From Amycolatopsis nivea (GTDB lineage: Bacteria; Actinomycetota; Actinomycetes; Mycobacteriales; Pseudonocardiaceae): a stretch of DNA of 64,000 nucleotides. The translations under genes were made by a program, and so were the position numbers. Positions within the stretch are counted from its first letter, which is position 1. The number at the start of each line of letters is the position of its first letter. The stretch covers positions 1 through 64,000 of the forward strand of contig NZ_SDLT01000049.1 in assembly GCF_004522235.1 (NCBI RefSeq), written 5' to 3'. Shown here in pieces: positions 25,192-33,800 of this stretch. The notes beneath the pieces are model-generated. The model was not told where the DNA came from and did no database searches. It worked only from the letters and a program-made list of their open reading frames with translations.

Positions 25192-25952
25192 CGGGCGGTG
25201 CTCCGTTCCAGGGTCAGGGGAAGGACGTCGACGCCGGCCGCGGTGACGCGCACGGCGTGGTGGTCGGGCACGGCGGTCCAGGCCGGGTCCGGATCGCACG
25301 GCTCGGACGCCAGCACCACGCCGGTTTCGGTGCGGCGCACGGACAACGCGTGCGTCCAGGCGGTGGCGACGAGCAGTTCGCCGTCGGTGAGCAGCAGGTT
25401 CAGCCGGGAGCCCGGGGCGACCGCCTCGACCTCCCGCACGAGGCCGGTCACCGCTTCGAGCGGCTCCTCCCCCGCGCGCAGCCGGGCGCGCAGCAACGCC
25501 CACAGCAGTGCGGAATCCGTCGGCGCTTCGAGCGTGAACAACTCGGTGACGTCCAGCCGCCCGGCCAGCCCGCGCATCGAACCGGGCCAGCCGCGCACCA
25601 CGCCGTTGTGGCTGAACAGCCAGCGGCCCTCGGCGAACGGCGCGGCGGCCGCTTCGGTGACCGGCATTCCGGTGGTGCCGTTGCGCACCGCCGCGACGAA
25701 CGCGCGAGTGCGCACCGACGCGGCCAGCGCGGGCAGCGTCTGGTCGGTCCACAGCGGTTCGCGGCGGCGGTAGCGCTGCGGCGGCGCACCCGGCTCCGGG
25801 TACCAGCCGAGGCCGAAGCCGTCGGCGTTCACCGAACCGCCGCCGCGCATGTCGAGCGGCGCGTACGACTGCACGAGCAGCGCGTGCGGCGCGGCGAACA
25901 TCAGCTCCGCCGGGGACACCGGCGCGCCGAGATAGGCGAGATGACGGCACAT
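25188..25952 (-). CDS. egtC: Gamma-glutamyl hercynylcysteine sulfoxide hydrolase EgtC
   Basis: 254-residue class II amidotransferase (N-terminal nucleophile) with Cys2 exposed after Met removal (MCRHLAYLG). It also has GGGSVNADGFGLGWY and the FSHNGVVRGW motif. It removes the glutamyl group from the sulfoxide made by EgtB. Four bases separate it from the egtB stop, and it overlaps egtD downstream. Confidence 0.94.
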   Translation of the reverse strand: MCRHLAYLGAPVSPAELMFAAPHALLVQSYAPLDMRGGGSVNADGFGLGWYPEPGAPPQRYRRREPLWTDQTLPALAASVRTRAFVAAVRNGTTGMPVTEAAAAPFAEGRWLFSHNGVVRGWPGSMRGLAGRLDVTELFTLEAPTDSALLWALLRARLRAGEEPLEAVTGLVREVEAVAPGSRLNLLLTDGELLVATAWTHALSVRRTETGVVLASEPCDPDPAWTAVPDHHAVRVTAAGVDVLPLTLERSTAR

Positions 25953-25956
25953 CCGG

Positions 25957-27306
25957 CTAGCCTGCCTCGCCCGGGCGCGGATCGCGCGCGCACCGGAAAC
26001 CGGAGAAGATCTGCCGCCGGATCGGGTAGTCCCAGTTGCGGAACGTGCCCCGGATCGCCGCCGCGTCGGTGCCGAACGACCCGCCGCGCAGGATCTTGTA
26101 CTCCGGTCCGAAGAACACCTCGGAATACTCCCGGTACGGGAACGCCGCGAAGCCCGGGTAGCCGTGGAAATCGGTGCTCGTCCACTCCCAGACGTCGCCG
26201 ATCAGCTGGTGCACGCCCAGCGGCGACGCACCTGCCGGATACGCGCCCGCCTCGGCCGCGCGCAGGTGGCGCTGCCCGAGGTTGGCGTGCTCGGCGGTCG
26301 GTTCCTCGTCGCCCCAGGGGAATCGCCGCGACCGTCCGCTCTCGGGGTCGTGCCGGGCGGCCTTCTCCCACTCCGCCTCGGTGGGCAGCCGCTTGCCCGC
26401 CCAGCGCGCGTATGCCTCCGCCTCGTAATACGAAACGTGCACGACCGGCTCGTTCTCCGGAACGCGTTCGCGCACACCGAAACGGGTGCGCCACCAGCCG
26501 TCCGGTTCGCGACGCCAGAACCGGGGCGCGGTGATGTCGTGCTCCTGCCGCCAGGCCCAGCCGGGCTCGCTCCAGAACCGCTGGTCGTGGTATCCGCCGG
26601 ATTCCAGGAACTCGACGTACGCCCCGCAGGTGACCGGGGTGGTGTCGAGGACGAAGGCGGGCACGTCGACCTCGTGCGCCGGGCGTTCGTTGTCCAGCGC
26701 CCACGGTTCGGCGGTGGTGCCCATGGTGAACCGGCCGCCGGGCACGAGCACCTCGGCGGGCAGCTTCCGGGCGGGCGCGCGCGGCGGCTCCGGCGCGTGC
26801 AGCACCGGTTCGCCCTTGCGCAGCTGGTGGGTGGCCAGCATGGTCTCGTCGTGCTGCTGTTCGTGCTGGGTGATCATGCCGAACGCGAACGCGCTCTCGG
26901 TGAGCCGCCTGCCTTCCAGCGGGGCGGTTTCCAAGACGTCGAACGCCTTTTCGCGAACTTCCTTCACGTACGCCCGGGCCTCGGCCGGGCCGAGCAGCGG
27001 CAGCGCCGGGCGGTCCGCGCGGGCGTGCTGGAAGGCGTCGTACAGGTCGTCGATGTCCGGCCGCAGCGGCTCCCGGCCGCCGACGTCGCGGACCAGCCAC
27101 AGTTCTTCCTGGCTGCCGATGTGCGCGAGGTCCCACACGAGCGGCGACATCAGCTTCGAATGCTGCCGCACAAGGTCCTCGTCGTCGACCGCGTCGGTGA
27201 GGGCCACGCTGCGCTCGCGCGCCCGGGTGAGGGCCGCGGCCGCGTGCGCCCGCAGGTCTTGCGGGCTCAGCTCCAGCAACGGGTTCTGTTCGGGGATGGT
27301 GCTCAT
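25957..27306 (-). CDS. egtB: Iron-dependent sulfoxide synthase EgtB
   Basis: 449 residues. The N-terminal DinB-like domain carries the 3-His iron site: His62 (WDLAHIGS) and His148/His152 (TQHEQQHDE). The C-terminal FGE-sulfatase domain has GGRFTMGT, WEWTSTDFHGYPGF and a final GFRCARD. It joins gamma-glutamylcysteine to hercynine using O2. ATG 27306 is preceded by AGGAG. The gene begins 62 bases after egtA. Confidence 0.95.
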   Translation of the reverse strand: MSTIPEQNPLLELSPQDLRAHAAAALTRARERSVALTDAVDDEDLVRQHSKLMSPLVWDLAHIGSQEELWLVRDVGGREPLRPDIDDLYDAFQHARADRPALPLLGPAEARAYVKEVREKAFDVLETAPLEGRRLTESAFAFGMITQHEQQHDETMLATHQLRKGEPVLHAPEPPRAPARKLPAEVLVPGGRFTMGTTAEPWALDNERPAHEVDVPAFVLDTTPVTCGAYVEFLESGGYHDQRFWSEPGWAWRQEHDITAPRFWRREPDGWWRTRFGVRERVPENEPVVHVSYYEAEAYARWAGKRLPTEAEWEKAARHDPESGRSRRFPWGDEEPTAEHANLGQRHLRAAEAGAYPAGASPLGVHQLIGDVWEWTSTDFHGYPGFAAFPYREYSEVFFGPEYKILRGGSFGTDAAAIRGTFRNWDYPIRRQIFSGFRCARDPRPGEAG

Positions 27307-27368
27307 GGCTCCTGACTCCTCGAGTCCGGTTCGCCGGGCTCCCCGCCCGGCGGTGTTCTCGGTCCTGC

Positions 27369-28631
27369 TCATCGGTCCTGGCGCGGCACCCCGGCGGCCC
27401 GCGTCCGCAGCCCGGCGGCCAGCCGGGCGACGGTGTCGTCCGGAAGCCCGGTGGCGGGCAGCTCGGCGACGCCCAGTTCCACCAGCTCCCTGGCGACCGC
27501 CGCCAGCTGCGCGTCGGCCATCCCGCACCGGGCGGCGTCGGCCCAGCGGCCGGCCGCGGGCGCGCACACCTCGCGTACTTTGTCCACAGTGGACTGATTC
27601 GCCAGCAGCGCGGTGACCAGCGCGACCGGCGGCAGCCATTCCCCCGGCGGCTGCCCGTCCAGGTACCTCAGCTCGAGGTAGCCCTGCGGCCGCACCGGGG
27701 TGAACATCGTGGTGAGGTGGTAGTCGAGGTCCGCGGCCGTCGGGCGGCGCAGCACGGTGGCCGCGCCCCGGCCGGCGATCCACTCGGCGAAGGTCAGCCC
27801 CTCCGGCGCGTCCCACGGCCGTTCGCCGCGCGGGAACACCATCAGCGGCGTGTCCATCATCCGGCGGGCCCATTCGCGCGCCGGGTCTTCCCCGGGTTCG
27901 GGCGACTGGGTGCGGACCGGTTCGGTTTCCATGACCGCGAGCCAGCGCGCCGATGCGAATCCGGTGTCGGTTCCGGCGTGCACGCGGGAATTCGCGAACA
28001 GGGCCAGCAGCGGCGGGCCCAGCGCGTGCGCGGCCGCCCAGCGCGCGGCGACCTCGTGCGCTTCGCCCGCGTCGACGCAGATCTGCAGCCCCGCGGTACT
28101 GCACATCATGGTGATGCCGCCCGCCCCGATCGGGGCGAACCGGCGTTCCATGGCGGCGTAGCGGGGCGTGCGCAGAACGCGCCGGGGCGGACGGTGTTCG
28201 TCGATGCCCGCGGCCCCGAGTTCGAGGCCGTGGCGGGCGAGAAGACCGGTGAGATGAGCGAGATCGGCCTCCACAGCCGCGTGCAGGGCACGCAGCGAGG
28301 CCTGGGGCGGAGCGGAGATCTCCACCTGGCAGCCCGGTTCCAGGCTCACCGGCGCGCCGGCCGGGAGCGGGATCGCGGGACTGTCGGGGCGCAGCGTCCG
28401 CGGGGTGTGCGGGCCGAGCGCCGTCGCGAGGACATCGGGGTCGAGCGGGCGGACCGGGTCGCCGGAATGGTGCACGGTGAACTCCAGTTCCACCCCGAGC
28501 AGTCTCGGCGGGCCGTGCTTGAAACAGACCGACGCGACGTACCGCTCCCCCTCCGCGCGGTCAGCGAGCACCCGCGCGGTCCGGTTCGCCGCACTCCCCG
28601 ATCTGTCCGGAAAGTCGTGCACTGCAGTCAT
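27369..28631 (-). CDS. egtA: Glutamate-cysteine ligase EgtA
   Basis: 420 residues. GVELEFTVHH (ATP/metal-binding region), STAGLQICVD and YLELRYLDGQP match the glutamate-cysteine ligase family of actinobacterial ergothioneine clusters. It makes gamma-glutamylcysteine for EgtB. First gene of egtABCD; no egtE-like lyase gene is adjacent. The 191-base upstream gap to the LysR gene shows no clear operator. Confidence 0.92.
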   Translation of the reverse strand: MTAVHDFPDRSGSAANRTARVLADRAEGERYVASVCFKHGPPRLLGVELEFTVHHSGDPVRPLDPDVLATALGPHTPRTLRPDSPAIPLPAGAPVSLEPGCQVEISAPPQASLRALHAAVEADLAHLTGLLARHGLELGAAGIDEHRPPRRVLRTPRYAAMERRFAPIGAGGITMMCSTAGLQICVDAGEAHEVAARWAAAHALGPPLLALFANSRVHAGTDTGFASARWLAVMETEPVRTQSPEPGEDPAREWARRMMDTPLMVFPRGERPWDAPEGLTFAEWIAGRGAATVLRRPTAADLDYHLTTMFTPVRPQGYLELRYLDGQPPGEWLPPVALVTALLANQSTVDKVREVCAPAAGRWADAARCGMADAQLAAVARELVELGVAELPATGLPDDTVARLAAGLRTRAAGVPRQDR

Positions 28632-28822
28632 CTGTCGCCGTCCCCGTCAGGAGGTCCGCGGGGCCGGACCTCGTCGCTTCGCGACGCTACACGCGGGGTC
28701 CGACAAAAACAGGGCCGAGAAGCGCCGGAGAAGATCGATAAGGAACCCGTAATCCTGGTTGACCTGGGAGTTCACCGAATGGATCAACCTGGCGGCACTG
28801 CTCCATCCGGGGCACCCCGGGC

Positions 28823-29749
28823 TCAGGGCAGAGCGGGCTCGGTCCCCAGTCCCAGCTCCGCCGCCGCTTTCTGCACCGCCGCCACCACCAGGTGCAACGC
28901 CGGCCGCCGGATCTCCGTGCGGCGGTAAGCGATCGACACCGTCCGCAGCAGGGGCGGGGCCAGCGCGACGACGTCGATCCCCGGCGGGCGCAGCAGCCGC
29001 AGGCCGAGATCCGACACCAGGGTGACGCCGAGCCCGGCGCCCACCATCGCCATCGCGGTCGACTGCTCCTCGACCTCGTGATTGATTTTCGGCTGGAAAC
29101 CGTGCCGCTGGCAGGCAATCCGGATCGCGCGGCCGAAATGGGACTTAGGGCTCGCCAGGATCCACGGATGCTCCGCGAGCGCGTCGAGCGGCACCGTGGC
29201 CGACTGCAGCGCGCCCGCCGGGACCGCCGCGTGCAGCCGTTCCACCGCCACGACCGCGCGCTCCAGCCCGTCGCTCCACTCCATCGGGGCATCCGAGTAG
29301 TCGATGACGAACGACAGGTCCAGCGAGCCGTCCCGCACCGCGTCCGCGGTCGCCTCCGGGGCCAGTTCCTTCGTCCGCACTTGGATTCCCGGGTAATCCG
29401 CGGCCAGCGCGGTGAGCGCGGTCGGCAGCAAACCGGACGCCACCGACGCCCAGACTCCCGCGGTGAGCCGCGCGGACATCGAACCCTGCGCTTCCTCCAG
29501 CGCGAGCGTCGCGCGCTCGACCGAACCCAGGATCTCCTCGGCGTGCTCGGTGAGCAGGATGCCGAGCTCGGTCAGCTGGACCCGGCGGCCGAGCCGTTCG
29601 AACAGCTTCGCGCCGACGTCGCGTTCCAGCTGCGCGAGTTGCTGCGACACCGCCGAAGCGGTGTAATGCAACGCCGCGGCAGCCGCGGTGACCGTGCCCC
29701 TGCGGTGCAGTTCGCGGAGCATCCTCAAGCGGTGCAACGAAAGCTCCAT
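28823..29749 (-). CDS. LysR-family transcriptional regulator
   Basis: 308 residues. Winged helix at 1-65 (TVTAAAAALHYTASAVSQQLAQLERDVG), then a periplasmic-binding-like effector domain (about 90-300). It is divergent from the amino-acid dehydrogenase gene, with about 120 bases between. That gap is locally AT-richer (around 29760-29785) and is the likely shared promoter/operator, so it probably controls the dehydrogenase in response to an amino acid. Confidence 0.9.
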   Translation of the reverse strand: MELSLHRLRMLRELHRRGTVTAAAAALHYTASAVSQQLAQLERDVGAKLFERLGRRVQLTELGILLTEHAEEILGSVERATLALEEAQGSMSARLTAGVWASVASGLLPTALTALAADYPGIQVRTKELAPEATADAVRDGSLDLSFVIDYSDAPMEWSDGLERAVVAVERLHAAVPAGALQSATVPLDALAEHPWILASPKSHFGRAIRIACQRHGFQPKINHEVEEQSTAMAMVGAGLGVTLVSDLGLRLLRPPGIDVVALAPPLLRTVSIAYRRTEIRRPALHLVVAAVQKAAAELGLGTEPALP

Positions 29750-29869
29750 GTACGAACCCTAAACAACTTCGTGCACATTCGGTAAATGGACGCGGCCCCC
29801 GAAGTGGCAGCACCCTCGGAAGCAGGCGGCGAAGCGCGCTGCCAAGGACTCGAGGAGGTGAGTGGCTCG

Positions 29870-31069
29870 ATGGACACGCGGATCGCCGAACCGCTGATGA
29901 AGCTCACGTGGACGGACCCGGTCACGGGCGCGCGCGGCTACCTGGTCGTGCACAGCCTGGTTTCCGGCGTCGCCACGGGCGGCACGCGAATGCGCGCCGG
30001 CTGCACGGTCGACGAGGTGGCCGACCTCGCGCGCGGCATGGCGAACAAGACGGCCGCGTTCAACCTCCCGGTCGGCGGCGCGAAGGGCGGCATCGACTTC
30101 GACCCCAAGGACCCGCGCGCTACCGGTGTGCTCACCCGGTTCTGCGAGTTCCTGCGTCCCTGGCTGGACTCCAGCTGGGTGACCGCGGAGGACCTGGGGG
30201 TGCCGCAGCATCTCATCGACGAGGTTTTCGCGACGCTCGGGCTGGAGCAGTCGTACCACGCCGCGATCCGCCGGTCGGCTGATCCGGCGCGCACGCTTCG
30301 GCGGGTTCAGGCTGGGCTGAACGCGCCGGTTCCCGGCGGGCAGTTGCTCGGGGACGTGATCGGCGGGTACGGGGTGGCGCAGGCTTGTCTCGGGGCGGCC
30401 AACACCTGGGGGTGGGCTGTTCCGGAGACGACTGTCGCTATCCAAGGCATCGGGACGATGGGCGGCGGCGCGGCTTGGTACCTGCACGAGGCGGGGATGA
30501 AGGTCGTGGCTGTCGCGGATGCGGCGGGGACGTTGTACGACCCGGAGGGGTTGGACATTCCCGCGTTGCTGGAGTTGCGGGACCGGTTCGGGGAGGTTGA
30601 CCGGGGGCGGTTGCCGGAAGGGGTCCAGTCGTTGCCGCGGGAGGCGGTGGTGGCTGCTGAGGCGGATATCTTTGTTCCGGCGGCTATTTCTTACGCGTTG
30701 CGGGTGGACAACGAGAATCTCGTCAAGGCCAAGGTGGTGGTGGAGGCGGCTAACGCTGCTACTACTCCGGAGGCCGAGGCGGCGTTGTCGGCTCGTGGGG
30801 TTGCGGTGATTCCGGACTTTATCGCCAATGCCGGGGCTGCGGCTTGGGCTTGGTGGTTGTTGCTCGGGGAAGTCGGGGCGGATCCGGCTGATTCGTTCTT
30901 GCGGTTGCGGACGGAGATGCAGGCCAAGGTGGCGTTGGTGTTGGCGGAGTGGCACTTGGATCGGGTTCCGCCTCGGGTTACTGCGTTGCGGCAGGCTGAA
31001 GCTACTCGGGAGGCGCGGAATGCGGAGGCGTCGAGTCCGACGGGGGTGCCTGCGTTGATGATTCCGTAG
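29870..31069 (+). CDS. Glu/Leu/Phe/Val dehydrogenase
   Basis: 399 residues, NAD(P)-dependent oxidative deaminase. The dimerisation domain has both active-site lysines (MANKTAAFNLPVGGAKGG), and the Rossmann part has IQGIGTMGGGAAWYL. Substrate is not certain; leucine/phenylalanine/valine types look closest. ATG 29870 is used; GAGGAGG ends 11 bases upstream, so GTG 29858 is less likely. From about 30.4 kb the coding strand becomes G+T-rich (TTG, GTT, GCT codons) up to the stop, five bases before element B. Confidence 0.9.
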   Translation: MDTRIAEPLMKLTWTDPVTGARGYLVVHSLVSGVATGGTRMRAGCTVDEVADLARGMANKTAAFNLPVGGAKGGIDFDPKDPRATGVLTRFCEFLRPWLDSSWVTAEDLGVPQHLIDEVFATLGLEQSYHAAIRRSADPARTLRRVQAGLNAPVPGGQLLGDVIGGYGVAQACLGAANTWGWAVPETTVAIQGIGTMGGGAAWYLHEAGMKVVAVADAAGTLYDPEGLDIPALLELRDRFGEVDRGRLPEGVQSLPREAVVAAEADIFVPAAISYALRVDNENLVKAKVVVEAANAATTPEAEAALSARGVAVIPDFIANAGAAAWAWWLLLGEVGADPADSFLRLRTEMQAKVALVLAEWHLDRVPPRVTALRQAEATREARNAEASSPTGVPALMIP

Positions 31070-31073
31070 GAGA

Positions 31074-31240
31074 GGCGGCTCGTCGCCTGGCGGCGACATT
31101 GCGCCTGTTGGTTGCGTGGGGCACCCCGAAGCTGATTGTGATGACGGTCTGAGGGTGCTTGTCAAGGCGGGAAAGATGCCTTGACAAGCACCCTCAGACC
31201 GCATTTTGGCTTCGTATCGGGGTGCGGGGGTGGTGTGGGT
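31074..31240 (-). repeat. 167-bp structured element, copy 2 (family B, inverted)
   Basis: Reverse-complement copy of 16903-17069 with equal length. The 24-bp stem is 31145-31168 with 31178-31201, and the 9-base loop is identical when read in the element's orientation. Two stem positions differ from copy 1, and both are compensated. It lies between convergent ends, five bases from the dehydrogenase stop and 27 from the prolyl aminopeptidase stop. Confidence 0.8.
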
Positions 31241-31267
31241 GCAGCGGTGGCGGTTGTGTGTGGTGTT

Positions 31268-32215
31268 TTAGCGGTCGGCGGCGAATTTGTCGGTGGCTGC
31301 GATTAGGGTGTTTTCCATCGAGGGGACTGCTGTCGTGTGGCCTGCGCCGCTTACCAGGATTAGTTCTGCGTCCGGGATTGCTTGTTCCAGGAGCCAGGGG
31401 GTGCCTGCCAGGCTGCTCAGGTCCAGGATGCCTTGTGCCAGCACTGTCGGGATTCCGGCCAGTTTGCCTGCGTTGCGGAGGATTCCGCCGTCTTCCAGGA
31501 AGCAGCCTTGGGAGAAGTAGTGGGTGACCATTCTGGCGAAAGCCAGGCGGAAGCGGGGGTCTTCGAATTTCGGGGAGGGCGGGACGCCGGGGAGCATGGC
31601 GGATTCCCAAGCGCACCAACGTTGTGCGGCTGGCTCGTGCACTGCGGGGTCCGGGTCGGTGAGCAGGCGGTAGTAGGCCGCTGACAGGTCGCCGTCTCGT
31701 TCGGTTTCCGGTACGCCGTCGCGGAATCTTGCGTAGGCTTCCGGGAACATTTCTGCGAGGCCGCCGGTCAGCTGGTCGATTTCGATCTGACGGTCGGTGG
31801 CCAGGCCCATCATGACGATTTCCGTCACTCGTTCGGGATGCTGTTCCGCGTAAGCCAGGCCCAGTACGCAGCCCCAGGAGCCGCCGAAGAGTTGCCAGCG
31901 GTCGATTTTCAAGGTTTCCCGCAGCAATTCCAGATCTGCGATCAGGTGGCTGGTGGTGTTCGCCTTCAGCGCTTCTACGGTGTCGCCTGCGTGCGGGGTG
32001 CTGCGGCCGGAGCCGCGTTGGTCCAGCAGGACGATTCGATATTTCTCCGGGTCGAAAAACTGCCGCATGCCTTCGCTGCAGCCGGTTCCCGGGCCGCCGT
32101 GGAGGACTGCGACCGGTTTGCCCTCGGGGTTTCCGCAGGTTTCCCAGTACACCCGATGGCCGTCGCCGACGTCCAGCAGGCCGCTGTCGTACGGTTCGAT
32201 TTCCGGATAGCGCAC
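31268..32215 (-). CDS. pip: Prolyl aminopeptidase
   Basis: 315-residue S33 alpha/beta hydrolase releasing N-terminal proline. HGGPGTG at 39-45 (oxyanion), nucleophile Ser113 in GGSWGC, DQRGSGRS, and the C-terminal SGAGH carrying the catalytic His. No signal peptide, so cytoplasmic. It starts 12 bases after the EspG-like gene and is probably the last gene of that transcript. A-ending codons dominate its 3' end, in the strand-skewed zone. Confidence 0.93.
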   Translation of the reverse strand: MRYPEIEPYDSGLLDVGDGHRVYWETCGNPEGKPVAVLHGGPGTGCSEGMRQFFDPEKYRIVLLDQRGSGRSTPHAGDTVEALKANTTSHLIADLELLRETLKIDRWQLFGGSWGCVLGLAYAEQHPERVTEIVMMGLATDRQIEIDQLTGGLAEMFPEAYARFRDGVPETERDGDLSAAYYRLLTDPDPAVHEPAAQRWCAWESAMLPGVPPSPKFEDPRFRLAFARMVTHYFSQGCFLEDGGILRNAGKLAGIPTVLAQGILDLSSLAGTPWLLEQAIPDAELILVSGAGHTTAVPSMENTLIAATDKFAADR

Positions 32216-32227
32216 CGCAGCGTCCCC

Positions 32228-32977
32228 TCAGTTCAGGGTGCGCTCCAAAGCCCGCAGCGCACCGCACAGTTCGGCCGGGCCGGCCGGCCCGATCCGGATT
32301 TCCGCGTCCGGCCCGGCCCCGACGGTGTAGCTCAGGTACCGGCCCCAGTCCGTGTCCGCGTAGTGCAGGGGTTCTTCCAACCGGACGTACCGGCCGACGT
32401 CGTCGCGTCGTCCCGCGTACAGCTCTCCGCTTCCGTGCACCGGACGCTGCACCAGGGTTAGCACGTCCGACAGCACCGGGTCCAACGGAAAAGCGTCCTC
32501 GCCGCGACGGGCGGCTTCGGTCAGGTCCGCGACGCGCACGGTGCGCACGTAACCGCCGCCCGGGCCCACCGCGGGCAGCTGCTCCACCAGCGTTTCCAGC
32601 ACGCGTTCGCGGTCGATCTCCTGGACCCCGACGTGTTCGCCGTCCGACACCGCGAGCACCGCCTGCAGCCCGCTGGCCGCGGCGAGCACGCCGTACGTGC
32701 GGTCGCCGGTCGCGACCCAGCCGTAGTACTCGACCACCGGGCGCACGAGCAGCGGCAGCCAGTCCAGGAAGTCCACCGTGGCCCGGCCGCGCGAGTCGAC
32801 CAGGCCGGCCAGCGCCAGCGCGTCGTCCACCCGCTTGGCGGCTTCGTCGCGTTCGGTTTCCGACAGCCACGCCGGATCCGGCCGCAGCGTCACGTGCAAC
32901 CGGCCCACCTGCTCGCGTTCGGCCAGCGCCGCGAGCGCTTCGACCGGGACGTCCACCCGTCCCGCCGGATCGGCCAC
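32228..32977 (-). CDS. ESX secretion-associated protein, EspG family
   Basis: 249 residues. The pattern of an N-terminal VPVEALAALAE, a central GWVATGDRTYGVLAAASGLQAVLAVSDGEHV and a C-terminal RYLSYTVGAGPDAEIRIGPA fits actinobacterial EspG-like chaperones, which hold PPE-type substrates for the type VII machine. It follows the PPE-like gene by three bases. No ESX core component is in the window, so the pair must use a system elsewhere. Confidence 0.8.
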   Translation of the reverse strand: MADPAGRVDVPVEALAALAEREQVGRLHVTLRPDPAWLSETERDEAAKRVDDALALAGLVDSRGRATVDFLDWLPLLVRPVVEYYGWVATGDRTYGVLAAASGLQAVLAVSDGEHVGVQEIDRERVLETLVEQLPAVGPGGGYVRTVRVADLTEAARRGEDAFPLDPVLSDVLTLVQRPVHGSGELYAGRRDDVGRYVRLEEPLHYADTDWGRYLSYTVGAGPDAEIRIGPAGPAELCGALRALERTLN

Positions 32978-32980
32978 CGG

Positions 32981-33766
32981 CTACTCCTCCTCGTCGCCGA
33001 GAACCGGCTGGGTCGCCGAACCGTCCGCCCCGAACACGCCCTCCGGATCGGACTCGAGGAGGTACTCCGGCCGCCAGTGCAGGCCGTCGCCGGGGCCGCC
33101 CGCCGCGACGGGCGCGCCGCCGACCGCCGGACCCGAGCCGCGCTGGGACGGTTCGCTCACCGGAGCGGGCAGCACCGCGGCACCGGGACCGTTCCGGTCG
33201 TGGCTCGCGGCGGTCTGCGTGGCCGTACTGTCCGAAGTGGTCCGGCGGACCGCGACGCCGTCGGCGACGATCGGGCCGTATTGCTTCGGCAGCACGCGTT
33301 TCGTGTTCGCGGTGACGCCGTGGTACTGCTCCATCACCCGGACGTTGTTCTCGTTCGCGCCGTGGAACCGGTCGATGCTGTCCTGAAAGGACACTGGCGC
33401 GGCCGACGCGGGCAGCACCGCCTGCAACGGCCCGGCCCACGGCTGCGGCCGCTCCGGGCGGGGCGGCACGTCGACGACCGCGTGCCGGGAGCTTTCGAAG
33501 CTGCTGGCCTGGGTGTCCATCGACGCGCTGGTGAGGTCGAGCGGGTCGACGGACTCCCGGAACCCGGCCTCGACCGGTCCCGCGCCCGCCTTCGCGGCGT
33601 CGGCGGAGTCGCCGGTCCACGAGCGCGCCATCCGCTCTTGAAGTTCTTTCACGCTCTGCGCGCGCTCCAGGTAGGCCGCCGAAAGCTCCTGGACCTTCGC
33701 CGCGGCGGCACGCAAACCGGACGTGTCGCCGCCGCGGAAGTTGTCGAAGATCTGCTTGCCGTCCAC
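32981..33766 (-). CDS. PPE-like type VII secretion substrate
   Basis: 261 residues. The N-terminal 100 residues are a helical hairpin with WTGDSAD at 50-56, the WxG-type turn of ESX substrates. A Pro/Ala/Gly-rich, low-complexity C-terminal half ends in an acidic GDEEE. It sits between the WXG/PE-like gene and the EspG-like gene, the order expected of a heterodimeric substrate plus chaperone. Exact fold class (PPE versus long WXG) is inferred. Confidence 0.7.
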   Translation of the reverse strand: MDGKQIFDNFRGGDTSGLRAAAAKVQELSAAYLERAQSVKELQERMARSWTGDSADAAKAGAGPVEAGFRESVDPLDLTSASMDTQASSFESSRHAVVDVPPRPERPQPWAGPLQAVLPASAAPVSFQDSIDRFHGANENNVRVMEQYHGVTANTKRVLPKQYGPIVADGVAVRRTTSDSTATQTAASHDRNGPGAAVLPAPVSEPSQRGSGPAVGGAPVAAGGPGDGLHWRPEYLLESDPEGVFGADGSATQPVLGDEEE

Positions 33767-33800
33767 CTGGTTCCCTTCGTGCGCGGCCGGGGCCGTTCGC

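Noticed and set aside
28807-28820. CCGGGG/CCCCGG hairpin as terminator of the LysR gene
   Set aside because: Only a 6-bp stem with a two-base loop; too weak to list as a feature.
16903-31240. Composite transposon bounded by inverted 167-bp elements
   Set aside because: No transposase or integrase in the 14 kb between, no target-site duplications seen, and the cargo is ordinary chromosomal genes.
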